Assembly (NCBI RefSeq): GCF_025963695.1
Contig: NZ_JAOQAH010000077.1
Location: forward strand, 1 to 57,108
From: Segetibacter sp.
GTDB lineage: Bacteria; Bacteroidota; Bacteroidia; Chitinophagales; Chitinophagaceae
Length of the DNA stretch: 57,108 nt
Direction of reading: 5' to 3'
Shown here piece after piece: positions 27,183-36,551 of the stretch; positions within the stretch are counted from its first letter, which is position 1, and each line of letters opens with the position of its first letter. Made by a program: the position numbers and the translations under genes. Below the pieces are notes generated by a model. The model did not search any database and was not told where the DNA came from. It saw only the letters and a program-made list of their open reading frames with translations.

Positions 27183-27599
27183 CTACTCACTTCTGCCATC
27201 TTCCTCTGCCGCCCTCTTATGTTCTACTTCCTTTATATTCGCTTCGAATTTAACCTTCTTTAAGTCAACCCTTATTAATGCAAATAGGCTCATGTAGATA
27301 TTTGCAATCCAAACAAGTGAAAAACCAGCGATAAAGTATCCTCTCCAATCATTAAAGATTAATTTAAAACCAGTAATAATTAGCATTACAACCGTAACAT
27401 AATGACTGAAGCAGTATTCGCAGGTAAACAGGTAAAAGAACTTTCGTTGTACCAGCTTTTGACACTCTTTACTCCTTTTTTCACAAAACTCTCTTGGTTC
27501 GCGAAACACCTCTTCATGCGTTACGGTCCATGCTATGGATGCAACAGGAATGGCAAGAAAGAACAGGTAGAATATTTGGGTACTGATATTAGCGTCCAT
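27183..27599 (-). CDS. Hypothetical three-TM protein with a CxxC motif
   Basis: A 138-residue protein with membrane segments at about residues 8-26, 52-77 and 88-111. Between the first two lies a charged loop, and the second opens with FTCEYCFSHYVTV, a Cys-x2-Cys-x3-His arrangement that could bind metal or a cofactor. The C-terminal tail is charged (KFEANIKEVEHKRAAEEDGRS). No family is recognised. It precedes the OsmC gene on the same strand. Confidence 0.6.
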   Translation of the reverse strand: MDANISTQIFYLFFLAIPVASIAWTVTHEEVFREPREFCEKRSKECQKLVQRKFFYLFTCEYCFSHYVTVVMLIITGFKLIFNDWRGYFIAGFSLVWIANIYMSLFALIRVDLKKVKFEANIKEVEHKRAAEEDGRSE

Positions 27600-27840
27600 T
27601 ATTGAAATTTTATCGGTGTTTACCAGTTATAAATATTTTGCCAGCAATAAAGGGGAACGGTATGGTCACATCCCCGATTGTTATAATAATGCTATGTAAA
27701 ACCTTAGCCAGACAAAACGCGAAAGAAAGGTAGATAGTGAGACACCAGTTGAACGGAGCGTCGCAAGGGGGATGAGTAGAAAACCAAACCCCTGCACCCT
27801 GAAAAAGAACAATCTTTATAAGGCAGACTTTATAAAAAGC

Positions 27841-28227
27841 TTAGATGATGTTTTGTAATGCTTCTCTATTTAAAGGCTTTGAAATAAAATCTTGTACTAA
27901 CGGAAATTTTTTTGCCTTCTTATAATCTTCGGGGTCAACTGTAGAAGAGAGTAAATAAATACGTGGAAGCGACCGGAAACGCCACTTAATCTTTTCGAAT
28001 TCTTCGAGAAAATCCCATCCGTTCATTATGGGCATATTGATATCCAGAAAAATGATTGTTGGGGCACAACAGTTTTCGTCGAGGCCTAACAAATATTCAA
28101 TTCCTATCTTACCATTCTCGCACGATTTCACTTTATCAGCAAACGACGACATCTTAATTATTCTATCGCAGACCATCACAGTTATGGGATCGTCTTCTAC
28201 CAAAAGCACATCTGTAAACTTCGCCAT
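27841..28227 (-). CDS. Single-domain response regulator
   Basis: A 128-residue receiver domain with nothing attached. The acidic pair is VEDDPI, the phospho-acceptor Asp is in IIFLDINMPIMNGWDFL, the switch Ser/Thr in YLLSSTVDPED and the conserved Lys in DFISKPLNREAL. It begins two bases after the stop of the large PAS histidine kinase, so the pair is certainly cotranscribed. Stand-alone receivers like this relay signals to other proteins rather than DNA; the output partner is not visible here. Confidence 0.92.
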   Translation of the reverse strand: MAKFTDVLLVEDDPITVMVCDRIIKMSSFADKVKSCENGKIGIEYLLGLDENCCAPTIIFLDINMPIMNGWDFLEEFEKIKWRFRSLPRIYLLSSTVDPEDYKKAKKFPLVQDFISKPLNREALQNII

Positions 28228-28229
28228 TA

Positions 28230-30881
28230 CTAATCTTGTAGTTTAAAATATATCTTGAACTTAGTACCTACTCCAGGTTCACTTTCGACTTCTATCTTGC
28301 CACCCATTGCTGTAACCTGCGAACGAGTCATATACAGGCCCAATCCCTTTCCCTCTTTATGGCCATGAAAGCGTTGGTATAATCCAAAAAGTCTGTCGCG
28401 GTAGCGATTAAGATCCATTCCTAACCCGTTATCTTCAAATTCAACTACAACCCAGTTATCGGTTTTGTATGAGGTAACTTTAATTTCGGGGGTGCGATCG
28501 GGCGAACTATACCTAACGGCATTTGAAAGCATATTCAGAAAAATACTTTCGAGATGAATGCGGCTGTATTGTATCTCGTCAACTGCGGAAAAATTAGCTT
28601 GTATCGTGCCTTTTTGCACGTGCAAAAGGTTATCGATATTCTTTTTAACTTCTATAAATACATCGGTAAAACTTACCGTTTCACGCTCAATATTTGGATT
28701 TGATTTAATAACTAAAACATCTACCAGGTCATTTAATGTCTGGTTCAATTGCTGTGTGGCTTCTTCAAATTTTTCTATCAACAACTGATTAAAATCATCC
28801 AGAGGACTCTCTTTGTTGTACAAACTCAGCAAGCTTAACAGGTTGGCTACAGGTGCTCTTAAATTATGGGAAGTGATGAAGGAAAATTGCTGAAGATCCT
28901 GGTTATTTTTCAGCAGTTCTTCCGTTAAAGCTTTTTGTTCGCCTTCGATCTTTTTCTTGTCTGTTATGTCGCGGACGATGGTTGAAAGATAATTGTTATT
29001 ATTGCCATCCTTCATTGAAACGGAGGTAACTTCTACAGGTACGTAATATCCTGCTTTATGCTTTAAAAACAATTCTCCTATATAAGATCCTGTGTCTTTT
29101 CGCTCTTGAAGTATATCGGCGACTAATGACGCATCTTTATCAAGAAGATCAAAACTATTTAGACTTATCAATTCAGCATGAGTATAACCCAACATTTCGC
29201 AGACTGCCGGATTTGCAGATACAACTTCTCCATCTATTTTAGAGAGAATAACTCCATCTATACTGTTTTCGAATAAAGATTTGAATTTGCTTTCAAGCGT
29301 TTGAAGAGCCAATATAGCCATCTTGCTATCCGTAATATCTTGTAACGTTACCCTTAGTTTAACCAGCTTTCCCAATTCATCTTTTTCTGAACCGCCCATT
29401 GCCAGTATGACCTTTGTAGCGCCATTTATTGAATTGAAGCGGAATTCGAGGTTAAAGTCTTTACCATGCACCACCGACTCCTGAATTTCCTTTTTTACCA
29501 ACTCCTTGTCATCCGGGTGTACCAAATTTCTGAGAATTACCAGTTGCCTGCAACTCTCCAGGGATTCACTAAGGCCTAAGATTTCATAAAAAAGTTCGGA
29601 GCAAAAGAAGGTTTTGGTAGCAGTATCAAATTCTACATAACCTAATCGAGCAATCTTCTGCGCCGTCTTCAGCCTGTCTGAATGAAGTGCTACTTCTTCA
29701 GTTAATTTTTTTCTTTCGGTAATTTCGGTTGACGTAATAAAAACCCCGTGTATATCTTCTTCGGCATTAAATAGCGGGCGGAAAGTGTGACTGTAAACGT
29801 GGGCTACTTTGTGGGCATCTACAAACTTAGTTTCCCTTTCTATTTCCTTCCCTTTAAATACCTGCTCAAATAAACTTATATAATCAGGAATTTCACTCTT
29901 ATTAATTAAGTCAAGAACAGAAATACCAGATTGTAAGTCGGTGCTATAAAAAAATGGTGAACGTTCCTGGGCTGCCTTATTATACGTTACAATTCGTAGG
30001 CGGCTGTTTAAAAGAATGAAAGACTCCGCAGTGTTATTTAGCAATAACGACAATCGCTGTTCAGCGTGAATAAGTGCATCATCGGCGACTTTCTTTGTCT
30101 GTATATTTCTGAAGTTCATCACAATGGCTTTTATGCTTGCGTTGTTCAGCATATTACGCGCATTGTTTTCAACCCAAATGTATACTCCCTGCTTATTTTT
30201 GATGCGATATTCTGCAGTAAGTAACTTTTCTGGTTGTCTGCGTATATTAATCAACCAATCTCTCACATGCTCCTTGTCATCGGGGTGAGCAAGTTCTATT
30301 GCATTTTTACCCAGCATCTCGGCAGCAGTATACCCTAAAATATCTTCAATAGGGCCACTGGTGTAAGTAAAAACAAGTGCTGCATCGGCTAGTTGATACA
30401 CACTTGTGGAAGTATTGATAAGTACTTTGTAAAAATCTTCGTTTTCTGATATTCTTGCTATCCCTGGTTTGAATTCCTTCTTCTGAACCATAATCAGCGC
30501 TCCTTCAAAATCATCTTCGTCGCTTGATATATAAACCATTGAAATGGCAAATGACAATGTCGTACTCCCCAGGTAATCTATTTGCAGTTTTACCTTTTCA
30601 GAGTCCCTGTTAAGAATTTTTTTAAGATTTGAAATAAAGCTATCAGGAAACGATTTAAAATCTCCATCGCGCAGCACTGTTTCTAAATCGAGGCGAGACT
30701 GGTTGAATAGGTTGTGAAATTGGTGATATGCGGTGTTGAAATTGATGATCTTAAGGTTATCATCTACCACCAACCATCCTGTATTAGTTTCTGACAGCAG
30801 CTTTTCAATAAAATTCAAAAACGAAATATTGTTTGAAGCCATACTGTCAACTAAACTCTTTATCATAGACGGATGATGCAA
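28230..30881 (-). CDS. Multi-PAS sensor histidine kinase
   Basis: An 883-residue cytoplasmic kinase with no membrane segment. About five PAS units are visible (roughly residues 15-130, 142-262, 268-392, 397-515 and 520-645), several ending in the linker motif DITDxK or TEITERKK. The dimerisation/phospho-acceptor helix has ITSHNLRAPVANLL (His of the H box), and the ATPase domain has LNMLSNAVRYSS (N box), DNGLGMD (G1), LFGLYQRFHG (F) and GKGLGLYMT (G2). A soluble multi-PAS kinase suggests intracellular sensing, for example redox, light or a ligand. The signal is unknown. It is paired with the receiver gene just downstream. Confidence 0.93.
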   Translation of the reverse strand: MHHPSMIKSLVDSMASNNISFLNFIEKLLSETNTGWLVVDDNLKIINFNTAYHQFHNLFNQSRLDLETVLRDGDFKSFPDSFISNLKKILNRDSEKVKLQIDYLGSTTLSFAISMVYISSDEDDFEGALIMVQKKEFKPGIARISENEDFYKVLINTSTSVYQLADAALVFTYTSGPIEDILGYTAAEMLGKNAIELAHPDDKEHVRDWLINIRRQPEKLLTAEYRIKNKQGVYIWVENNARNMLNNASIKAIVMNFRNIQTKKVADDALIHAEQRLSLLLNNTAESFILLNSRLRIVTYNKAAQERSPFFYSTDLQSGISVLDLINKSEIPDYISLFEQVFKGKEIERETKFVDAHKVAHVYSHTFRPLFNAEEDIHGVFITSTEITERKKLTEEVALHSDRLKTAQKIARLGYVEFDTATKTFFCSELFYEILGLSESLESCRQLVILRNLVHPDDKELVKKEIQESVVHGKDFNLEFRFNSINGATKVILAMGGSEKDELGKLVKLRVTLQDITDSKMAILALQTLESKFKSLFENSIDGVILSKIDGEVVSANPAVCEMLGYTHAELISLNSFDLLDKDASLVADILQERKDTGSYIGELFLKHKAGYYVPVEVTSVSMKDGNNNNYLSTIVRDITDKKKIEGEQKALTEELLKNNQDLQQFSFITSHNLRAPVANLLSLLSLYNKESPLDDFNQLLIEKFEEATQQLNQTLNDLVDVLVIKSNPNIERETVSFTDVFIEVKKNIDNLLHVQKGTIQANFSAVDEIQYSRIHLESIFLNMLSNAVRYSSPDRTPEIKVTSYKTDNWVVVEFEDNGLGMDLNRYRDRLFGLYQRFHGHKEGKGLGLYMTRSQVTAMGGKIEVESEPGVGTKFKIYFKLQD

Positions 30882-30992
30882 TATAAATCGAATTGAAGAT
30901 TATAATAGTAAATAACGTAAAATATGGAAATTAATTATTTATTGCATTGACATTAAGAGAATTAAAAGATCGTGATCCATATTAAAAAATAC

Positions 30993-33098
30993 TTAACCTT
31001 CGGCTCCTTTTTCCTGAACAACCACCAGGTCTCCCAGATCTACACTCATCGGTAACATCCCTACCTGCACAATGGCTCTCTTTCCTCTTATCTCCTTTAC
31101 CGATCCAACCTGGTAATTTTTCTTCAATTTTACCTGTGCTCCAACAACTATGTCTGTGGCAACTTCTTCGTACCTGCCTTGTACTTTTTTGGCAAGCTTG
31201 TTAGTTATTAAATCGTCTTTCTTTTTAAACAGTAAACTGTGCATTTGCTTAATAGGCTCGCTCTTATCGTCAGCTTTCCTCCATTCCAATAAAATCTGCT
31301 TCAGCTTCCGCTCCATGTCTTTTAAGTAAGCAATCCTTTCTTCCGTCACCTGGTTTTGTTGCTTAAGTAAGTCCACTTCCTGGCGGTGGCGCTCTTTATC
31401 CATTACAACGGTCATCTCTTTTTTCAGCCGCTCATTCTCTTTAACCAATTTCTGAAGGTCACTCTCCTTTTTCTCTATTTGGCGTAAATCCTGCTCAGTT
31501 CTATTGAGCAGCTTGTCTAAACTAAAATGGTCTTCATTTACCAGGCCCCTGGCTTTCTTAATTAAATGAGGCGAAAGGCCAATGCGTTCTGCTATAGAGA
31601 AAGTATAAGAACTACCGGGCTTGCCAATGATCAATTTGTACATTGGCAGCAGGTTTTGTTCATCAAAAGCCATTGCGCCGTTTATTATCCCCGGCACCTT
31701 ATTGGCCATTACTTTCAAATTGAGATAGTGAGTTGTAACAATGCCAAAGGAATGTTTATGAGCAAGCTCCTCCATTATAACTTCGGCAAAGGCTCCTCCC
31801 AGGTTTGGGTCGCTTCCACTTCCCAGTTCATCAATAAAAAATAATGTTTTACCATTAGCCACTTCCATGAAGTGCTTCATATTTTTAAGGTGGCTACTAT
31901 AAGTACTCAGCTCAAATTCAAGACTTTGCGTATCACCTATATGGATCATTAACTGTTTAAAAATTCCCATTTGCGACGTGGGGTGAACCGATACAAGCAA
32001 ACCGCTTTGAAGCATTATTTGTAAAAGGCCAATAGTCTTTAGGGTAACAGTTTTGCCCCCTGCATTTGGTCCGCTGATAACCAAAATTCGATTTTTATCA
32101 TTAAGCGTAATCGTTAAAGGAATGGTTGCCTTACCCGACTTTTTATTGTAGAGATATAACAGCGGATGAACAGCGTTTACCAATTCTATATGAGCTTTAT
32201 CAACTACTGTTGGCAGCTCTCCGTTCATATCAATTGCCAGCTTAGCCTTTGCCTTTATAAAATCATATTCACCAATTATCGCATGATAGGTAGAAAGTAA
32301 GTGAGCATATACAGAAAGATCTGAAGTAAGTTTTCTCAATATTCTCTGTACTTCTTTGCTTTCTTCATTTTCTAAACTAAAAATGTCATTATTTAACTCT
32401 ATCGTTTCTTCTGGTTCTATATATGCTGTTTTCCGCGTATCGCTTTCACCATGTAAAATTCCCTTAATTTGTCTTTTATATTCCGAAAAAACCGCTACTA
32501 CCCTTCTGCCGTTACTGAAACTCTCTTCAATATCGGCGGCATAACCCGACTTATTTAATCGTGCTATAACCCTTTCAAAAACTCTTCGCAACTCATTCCT
32601 TTTCTTATATAAGTTTAGCCTTATCTTTTGTAATTCATCTGTTGCATTGTCTTTTACGTTGCCGTGCTCATCAAGTACTTCCTCCAGCATTTCAAGAATA
32701 GCCTTCTCGTAATAAGTTTCCTGTATTACTTTAGTTAATGCGGGGTAAGCAATTCGTCGTTCATTATCAAACCAACGAAATATGGATTGAATGTTTAAAG
32801 CAAGTTTTCGTATCTGCACAAACTGGTCGCCCACCAAAGCCGCACCAGGTATAGAAAGCAACTTCAGGTCTTTGGTAAGGTTTAAAACATAATCATTAGG
32901 AAAATACTGGTTATTGAGGCTAATCAACTTGAACTCGTGCGATTGCTGCAGCTCTGTCTCTATAAACTCTTTTCTCGTATGTATGCGTAACTCGGTCGCC
33001 TTTTTTTTTGCAAACTCGCTTTTGCAGTGCTCTGTTAGCAATGCTTTAATCTTGTCAAACTCTAATTGTACCGGTGCTGATTCTGGGAATAACTTCAT
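30993..33098 (-). CDS. MutS2-family protein lacking the Smr domain
   Basis: A 701-residue ATPase of the MutS2 family. The start at 33098 gives the standard MKLFPESAPVQLEFDKI; an ATG at 33116 would add six residues. The core has the clamp/lever helices, then the Walker A GPNAGGKT, Walker B FFIDELGSGSDP and the signature STYSSHLKNM. A long coiled coil follows (LNRTEQDLRQIEKKESDLQK), and a KOW-like beta domain (VGAQVKLKKNYQVGSVKEIRGK). The chain ends at VVVQEKGAEG, about 80 residues earlier than classic MutS2, so the C-terminal Smr nuclease domain is missing. MutS2 limits recombination and rescues collided ribosomes in other bacteria. Confidence 0.9.
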   Translation of the reverse strand: MKLFPESAPVQLEFDKIKALLTEHCKSEFAKKKATELRIHTRKEFIETELQQSHEFKLISLNNQYFPNDYVLNLTKDLKLLSIPGAALVGDQFVQIRKLALNIQSIFRWFDNERRIAYPALTKVIQETYYEKAILEMLEEVLDEHGNVKDNATDELQKIRLNLYKKRNELRRVFERVIARLNKSGYAADIEESFSNGRRVVAVFSEYKRQIKGILHGESDTRKTAYIEPEETIELNNDIFSLENEESKEVQRILRKLTSDLSVYAHLLSTYHAIIGEYDFIKAKAKLAIDMNGELPTVVDKAHIELVNAVHPLLYLYNKKSGKATIPLTITLNDKNRILVISGPNAGGKTVTLKTIGLLQIMLQSGLLVSVHPTSQMGIFKQLMIHIGDTQSLEFELSTYSSHLKNMKHFMEVANGKTLFFIDELGSGSDPNLGGAFAEVIMEELAHKHSFGIVTTHYLNLKVMANKVPGIINGAMAFDEQNLLPMYKLIIGKPGSSYTFSIAERIGLSPHLIKKARGLVNEDHFSLDKLLNRTEQDLRQIEKKESDLQKLVKENERLKKEMTVVMDKERHRQEVDLLKQQNQVTEERIAYLKDMERKLKQILLEWRKADDKSEPIKQMHSLLFKKKDDLITNKLAKKVQGRYEEVATDIVVGAQVKLKKNYQVGSVKEIRGKRAIVQVGMLPMSVDLGDLVVVQEKGAEG

Positions 33099-33116
33099 AA
33101 AAAAACCGCTGCCCAT

Positions 33117-33590
33117 ATGGCAGTTATATTATTTTTGAAGGTGCAAAAGTAAAGCCTTCACACTGCAATTAATCGTTAAGTATCCATTACTTAAAAAGTG
33201 ACACTTCTTTTAAACTCAACATTTTTTGTTCAATTTTTTTTAGTAGCCCTCCTTAGTCCTTTTTTCGTCTCCGGTTGTGTCACACCCTTTTACTTAACCA
33301 ATTCTATTCTACTGCTTTAAAGATTTACAGCAGTTCTTTAAGTAACCCTCGACCTCCGATTTTTCTTTTATGCTAATAACCCGGCTGCTGCTTTAATTTA
33401 AACGTCTACAAATAGTTTTTATCCTACGCAATTTTCCAATACCTAAGAGATATAGGGTCTAAAGTAAAGCCGCTGTTAAAAAAAGGGGTGATTATCCTAT
33501 TCTGTTGTTAAGAGTTATACCCCTCCCGCTTGTTTTCCGGTTGTTCAACTAAGTTTGTAACGTCGTCAAAAAAAGATAACACTTGTGTAG
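33117..33590. other. Intergenic region between divergent mutS2-like and msrA genes
   Basis: About 475 AT-rich bases. One copy of the dispersed dyad element lies at 33272-33293. No ORF above 40 codons with a plausible start, no RNA gene and no clear promoter box was seen. Confidence 0.5.
33272..33293 (+). repeat. Dispersed dyad element, T..A form (copy 5 of 11)
   Basis: Contains GTTGTGTCACACCCTTTTAC. The dyad TGTGTCACA is perfect; the right end diverges (TTTTAC in place of CTTGTAC). It lies in the divergent gap between the mutS2-like and msrA genes. Confidence 0.6.
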
Positions 33591-33611
33591 ATGATAACAA
33601 AAGCTATAACT

Positions 33612-34265
33612 ATGAGGTATGTTTTAATTAGTCATTTGTTTGCTGCTATTACACTTGTTTCCTGTGCACAAAAGCAGTCCTCCACAATGAATGCAGCTAA
33701 TTTTAACATGACAAATATTAAGACCGACACCGCAACTCTTGGTGCAGGATGCTTTTGGTGTGTTGAAGCAGTTTTTCAGCAATTAGAAGGAGTTTTAAAA
33801 GTTACCAGTGGTTATAGTGGCGGTCATGTTAAAAATCCTACTTACGAACAGGTGTGTGCGAAAACAACAGGACATGTAGAAGTGGCCCAAATTGTCTACG
33901 ATCCTTCAAAAATCACTTTCGACGATTTGCTTCAGGTTTTCTGGAAAACACACGATCCAACCACCGTTGACCAGCAAGGAAACGATCGCGGTCCTCAATA
34001 CCGAAGCGTAATTTTCTACCATAACAACGAACAGAAAAAGCTCTCCGACCACTATAAAGAAGAACTGGATAAATCGCATGCATGGCCTAATCCCATTGTT
34101 ACCACAATAGAACCGTTAAAGAATTTTTACGTAGCGGAAGATTATCATCAGAACTATTATAATTCAAATCGGGACCAGATGTATTGCAGGTATGTTATAC
34201 AACCCAAGCTTGAAAAGTTCGAAAAAGTATTTAAAGACAAACTAAAAAAGAGTAAGAGTATGTAA
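33612..34265 (+). CDS. msrA: Peptide-methionine (S)-S-oxide reductase MsrA, lipoprotein form
   Basis: A 217-residue enzyme reducing methionine-S-sulfoxide in proteins. The start at 33612 gives a lipoprotein signal with lipobox ITLVSC followed by AQK, so it acts in the periplasm or outer membrane. The catalytic motif is GAGCFWCVEAVFQ (nucleophilic Cys in GCFW). VTSGYSGGHVKNPTYEQVC and HDPTTVDQQGNDRGPQYRS complete the substrate pocket. A resolving cysteine in the short C-terminal part is probably MYCRYVI. No msrB is attached or adjacent. A clean terminator follows at 34286. Confidence 0.94.
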   Translation: MRYVLISHLFAAITLVSCAQKQSSTMNAANFNMTNIKTDTATLGAGCFWCVEAVFQQLEGVLKVTSGYSGGHVKNPTYEQVCAKTTGHVEVAQIVYDPSKITFDDLLQVFWKTHDPTTVDQQGNDRGPQYRSVIFYHNNEQKKLSDHYKEELDKSHAWPNPIVTTIEPLKNFYVAEDYHQNYYNSNRDQMYCRYVIQPKLEKFEKVFKDKLKKSKSM

Positions 34266-34285
34266 AAACATAAACAAACGAATTT

Positions 34286-34314
34286 AAAAAGCCACCTTTT
34301 ACCGGTGGCTTTTT
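34286..34314 (+). terminator. Rho-independent terminator after msrA
   Basis: An 11-bp perfect stem (AAAAAGCCACC / GGTGGCTTTTT) with a 7-base loop TTTTACC, followed by ATTTATG. It is 20 bases past the msrA stop and lies between convergent genes, so it may serve both strands. Confidence 0.82.
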
Positions 34315-34337
34315 ATTTATGTCGGGTTAATAAAGAT

Positions 34338-35189
34338 TTAAACACCCAGGTAAAAAACCGTCATTTCTGATCTTGCCCCAAAACGAAATGGAAGCGTAGT
34401 GGTACCAAATCCTCTTGAGAGATATAGAAAAGGTGCCTCTTGATTATACCACCCTTTTAAATACTTACCCGCCATCTCAGGCTGTATGGGTGCTAATCCA
34501 AAAATACATAATTGGCCTCCATGGTTATGGCCAGCAAAAATGTATTGAATATTTAGTTTATTTTCTTCCAATCTTGCAAGGTTGATCTCCTGCATCTCTT
34601 TTAAAATCGTTTCCTGCTGAAGTGGGCTATGTATTAATAGTATATGGTTTTCTTCTCTTCCAACATCCCTTATAGCTTTCGAAAACGATGGGGTTCCATT
34701 TATGAAATCATCAACACCGGTAACCATAAGCCTTTTGCCAGCAATAGTAAAAACCTTCGACTCATTTAATAATAAATCGCAATTATTTTGCGCATATAAC
34801 TTTTTATAAGTGCCAATCTTAATTCGATTTTTATGGTCATGATTTCCCATAATTGCTACTTTAGGGATTGAATATCGTAGCAAGCTAAAAAATTGTTTTG
34901 CTGGTGCGTATATTCCACCCTCGTCTATAACATCCCCTGAAATCAAAATGAGGTCCGGGTTACTCTCATTAATCTTCCTTGCAAGCTTCTTATACGAAGG
35001 ATCGAGGAACTTTTTAAAGTGAAGATCAGTTAAGAATAATAGCTTGAGCTTTTGGTCAGCTCCTTTTTTTCCTACTTCGAATGTTTTTATTTCAAAAAAA
35101 TATTTTTCTAAAAACAGCGCATCTAAAATTGCAATTGCCGTACCTGTAATTGCTGCTATTATTAAGTTCCTTTTTGTTATAATCTTCAT
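34338..35189 (-). CDS. Membrane-anchored metallophosphoesterase (YaeI/YkuE-like)
   Basis: A 283-residue protein with an N-terminal membrane segment (residues 8-25). The calcineurin-like metal ligands are all present: LFLTDLHFKKF, ISGDVIDEGG, MGNHDHKNR, LLIHSPLQQE and FAGHNHGGQLCIFG. This YaeI/YkuE branch contains phosphodiesterases with some activity on lipid A-type or UDP-diacylglucosamine substrates; the substrate here is unknown. It is divergent from the SDR gene. Confidence 0.88.
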   Translation of the reverse strand: MKIITKRNLIIAAITGTAIAILDALFLEKYFFEIKTFEVGKKGADQKLKLLFLTDLHFKKFLDPSYKKLARKINESNPDLILISGDVIDEGGIYAPAKQFFSLLRYSIPKVAIMGNHDHKNRIKIGTYKKLYAQNNCDLLLNESKVFTIAGKRLMVTGVDDFINGTPSFSKAIRDVGREENHILLIHSPLQQETILKEMQEINLARLEENKLNIQYIFAGHNHGGQLCIFGLAPIQPEMAGKYLKGWYNQEAPFLYLSRGFGTTTLPFRFGARSEMTVFYLGV

Positions 35190-35286
35190 CTTGTGCTGAT
35201 TGCTAAACTACGAATTAAAACACAGCAATGTTTTTAGCGGTACTACTGGCACACTTATTTACACGAATACCCTTAATTCTACAACT

Positions 35287-36306
35287 ATGAAAAGTTCAAC
35301 AGGAGCCACTATGAACTACAGGCCAATGCACGAAAAAACGATCGTGATCACAGGTGCATCCAGTGGAGCCGGCCGTGCAACAGCGATACAGTTTGCACGA
35401 CATGGAGCAAAAATTGTTCTGGCGGCGCGTAACCTGGAGGTGTTGAATGAAGTAGAAGCAATATGCAGGGAGATGGGGGCTTTAGCACTTGCAGTACAAA
35501 CGGATGTTACTGATGCTGAAGCAATGAAAACGCTGGCAGCGACTGCCGTAGAGTTTGGTGGTTCTATAGATGTGTGGGTAAACAATGCAGGTGTGCTGGC
35601 TGCTGGTGAATTTACCGAAACGCCTGTTGAAGTACATGAACAGGTAATCCGGATAAATTTGCTGGGATACATCTACGGTGCGCATGCAGTTGTTCCCTAT
35701 TTTAAGAAACAACAATATGGAGTGCTTATAAACAATATCTCGATTGGCGGTTGGTTTCCCGTTCCTTACGGCGTAGGGTATTCAGCCAGCAAGTTCGGTT
35801 TACGCGGCTATTCCGAAGCCCTCCGCGGAGAATTGAGTCAATATCGTAATATCCATATTTGTGACCTTTTCCCGGCATTTTTAGATACTCCGGGAATACA
35901 GCATGCTGCTAATTATTCCGGGAAAATTCTCCGTCCTGCACCCCCAATTTATGATCCACAAAAAGTTGCCCGGTCAATTGTTTCAGTTGCTCAACATCCC
36001 AAAAAATCTGTTGTAATCGGAAGCGTCACTAATCTCCTGAGGTTTGCTCATTTTCTACTACCTGCCGTCACCCAATCTGTTACCGCAAAGGTTGTAAGTG
36101 CTTATCTTAAAAAAGCTGAGCCTGCCCCTGAAACAAGTGGAAATTTATTTGCACCCGCTAATTATGGAACAAGTATTCATGGTGGCTGGAATACAACTGC
36201 AGATCCCCAAACCCGTAAAAAAAATCTCATTACCTCCATTGCAGTAACAGGCCTGGCAACCGGAATGGTCATTTTTGGAATAGTGAAAATGAAGAAGTCC
36301 TGGTAA
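35287..36306 (+). CDS. SDR family oxidoreductase with C-terminal membrane segment
   Basis: A 339-residue short-chain dehydrogenase. The Rossmann motif is TGASSGAGRA, NNAG marks the fourth strand and the active site is YSASK, with a Ser in NNISIGG. A C-terminal extension ends in a hydrophobic segment (VTGLATGMVIFGIVKMKK), so it is probably membrane-tethered. Similar extended SDRs act on lipids, keto groups or retinoid-like compounds. I chose the ATG at 35287; the upstream frame opens at 35200, only 11 bases from the divergent gene, leaving no room for a promoter, and its extra residues look non-coding. Confidence 0.87.
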   Translation: MKSSTGATMNYRPMHEKTIVITGASSGAGRATAIQFARHGAKIVLAARNLEVLNEVEAICREMGALALAVQTDVTDAEAMKTLAATAVEFGGSIDVWVNNAGVLAAGEFTETPVEVHEQVIRINLLGYIYGAHAVVPYFKKQQYGVLINNISIGGWFPVPYGVGYSASKFGLRGYSEALRGELSQYRNIHICDLFPAFLDTPGIQHAANYSGKILRPAPPIYDPQKVARSIVSVAQHPKKSVVIGSVTNLLRFAHFLLPAVTQSVTAKVVSAYLKKAEPAPETSGNLFAPANYGTSIHGGWNTTADPQTRKKNLITSIAVTGLATGMVIFGIVKMKKSW

Positions 36307-36551
36307 TCTTTTGTACTCCTGCTGAATAAAGACCAGCATTTATCTATGAATGCGATTGCTTTGACCACCGTTTCCTGCATGATGAGTTCGGGGCAAAGGC
36401 GCATGCATTTAGAAACATGAAAAGCAGTTTCCGAACAAGCGGGTGAAGCCCTGTTGAAAGAATAGAAGCGCAGAGGTGGAGCCATCGAGTTTCGGTTAAA
36501 GTTATTCTGGCATAGTTGCCAAAACTCCTCTTAAAACTATATCTTCCATAA

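Noticed and set aside
27751..27765. GAGCGTCGCAAGG as a twelfth dyad element
   Set aside because: Only GCGTCGC matches; both the left TTG and the right CTTGTAC parts are missing.
35200..35286. ATG at 35200 as start of the SDR gene
   Set aside because: It lies 11 bases from the divergent gene and adds residues with no resemblance to SDR N-termini.
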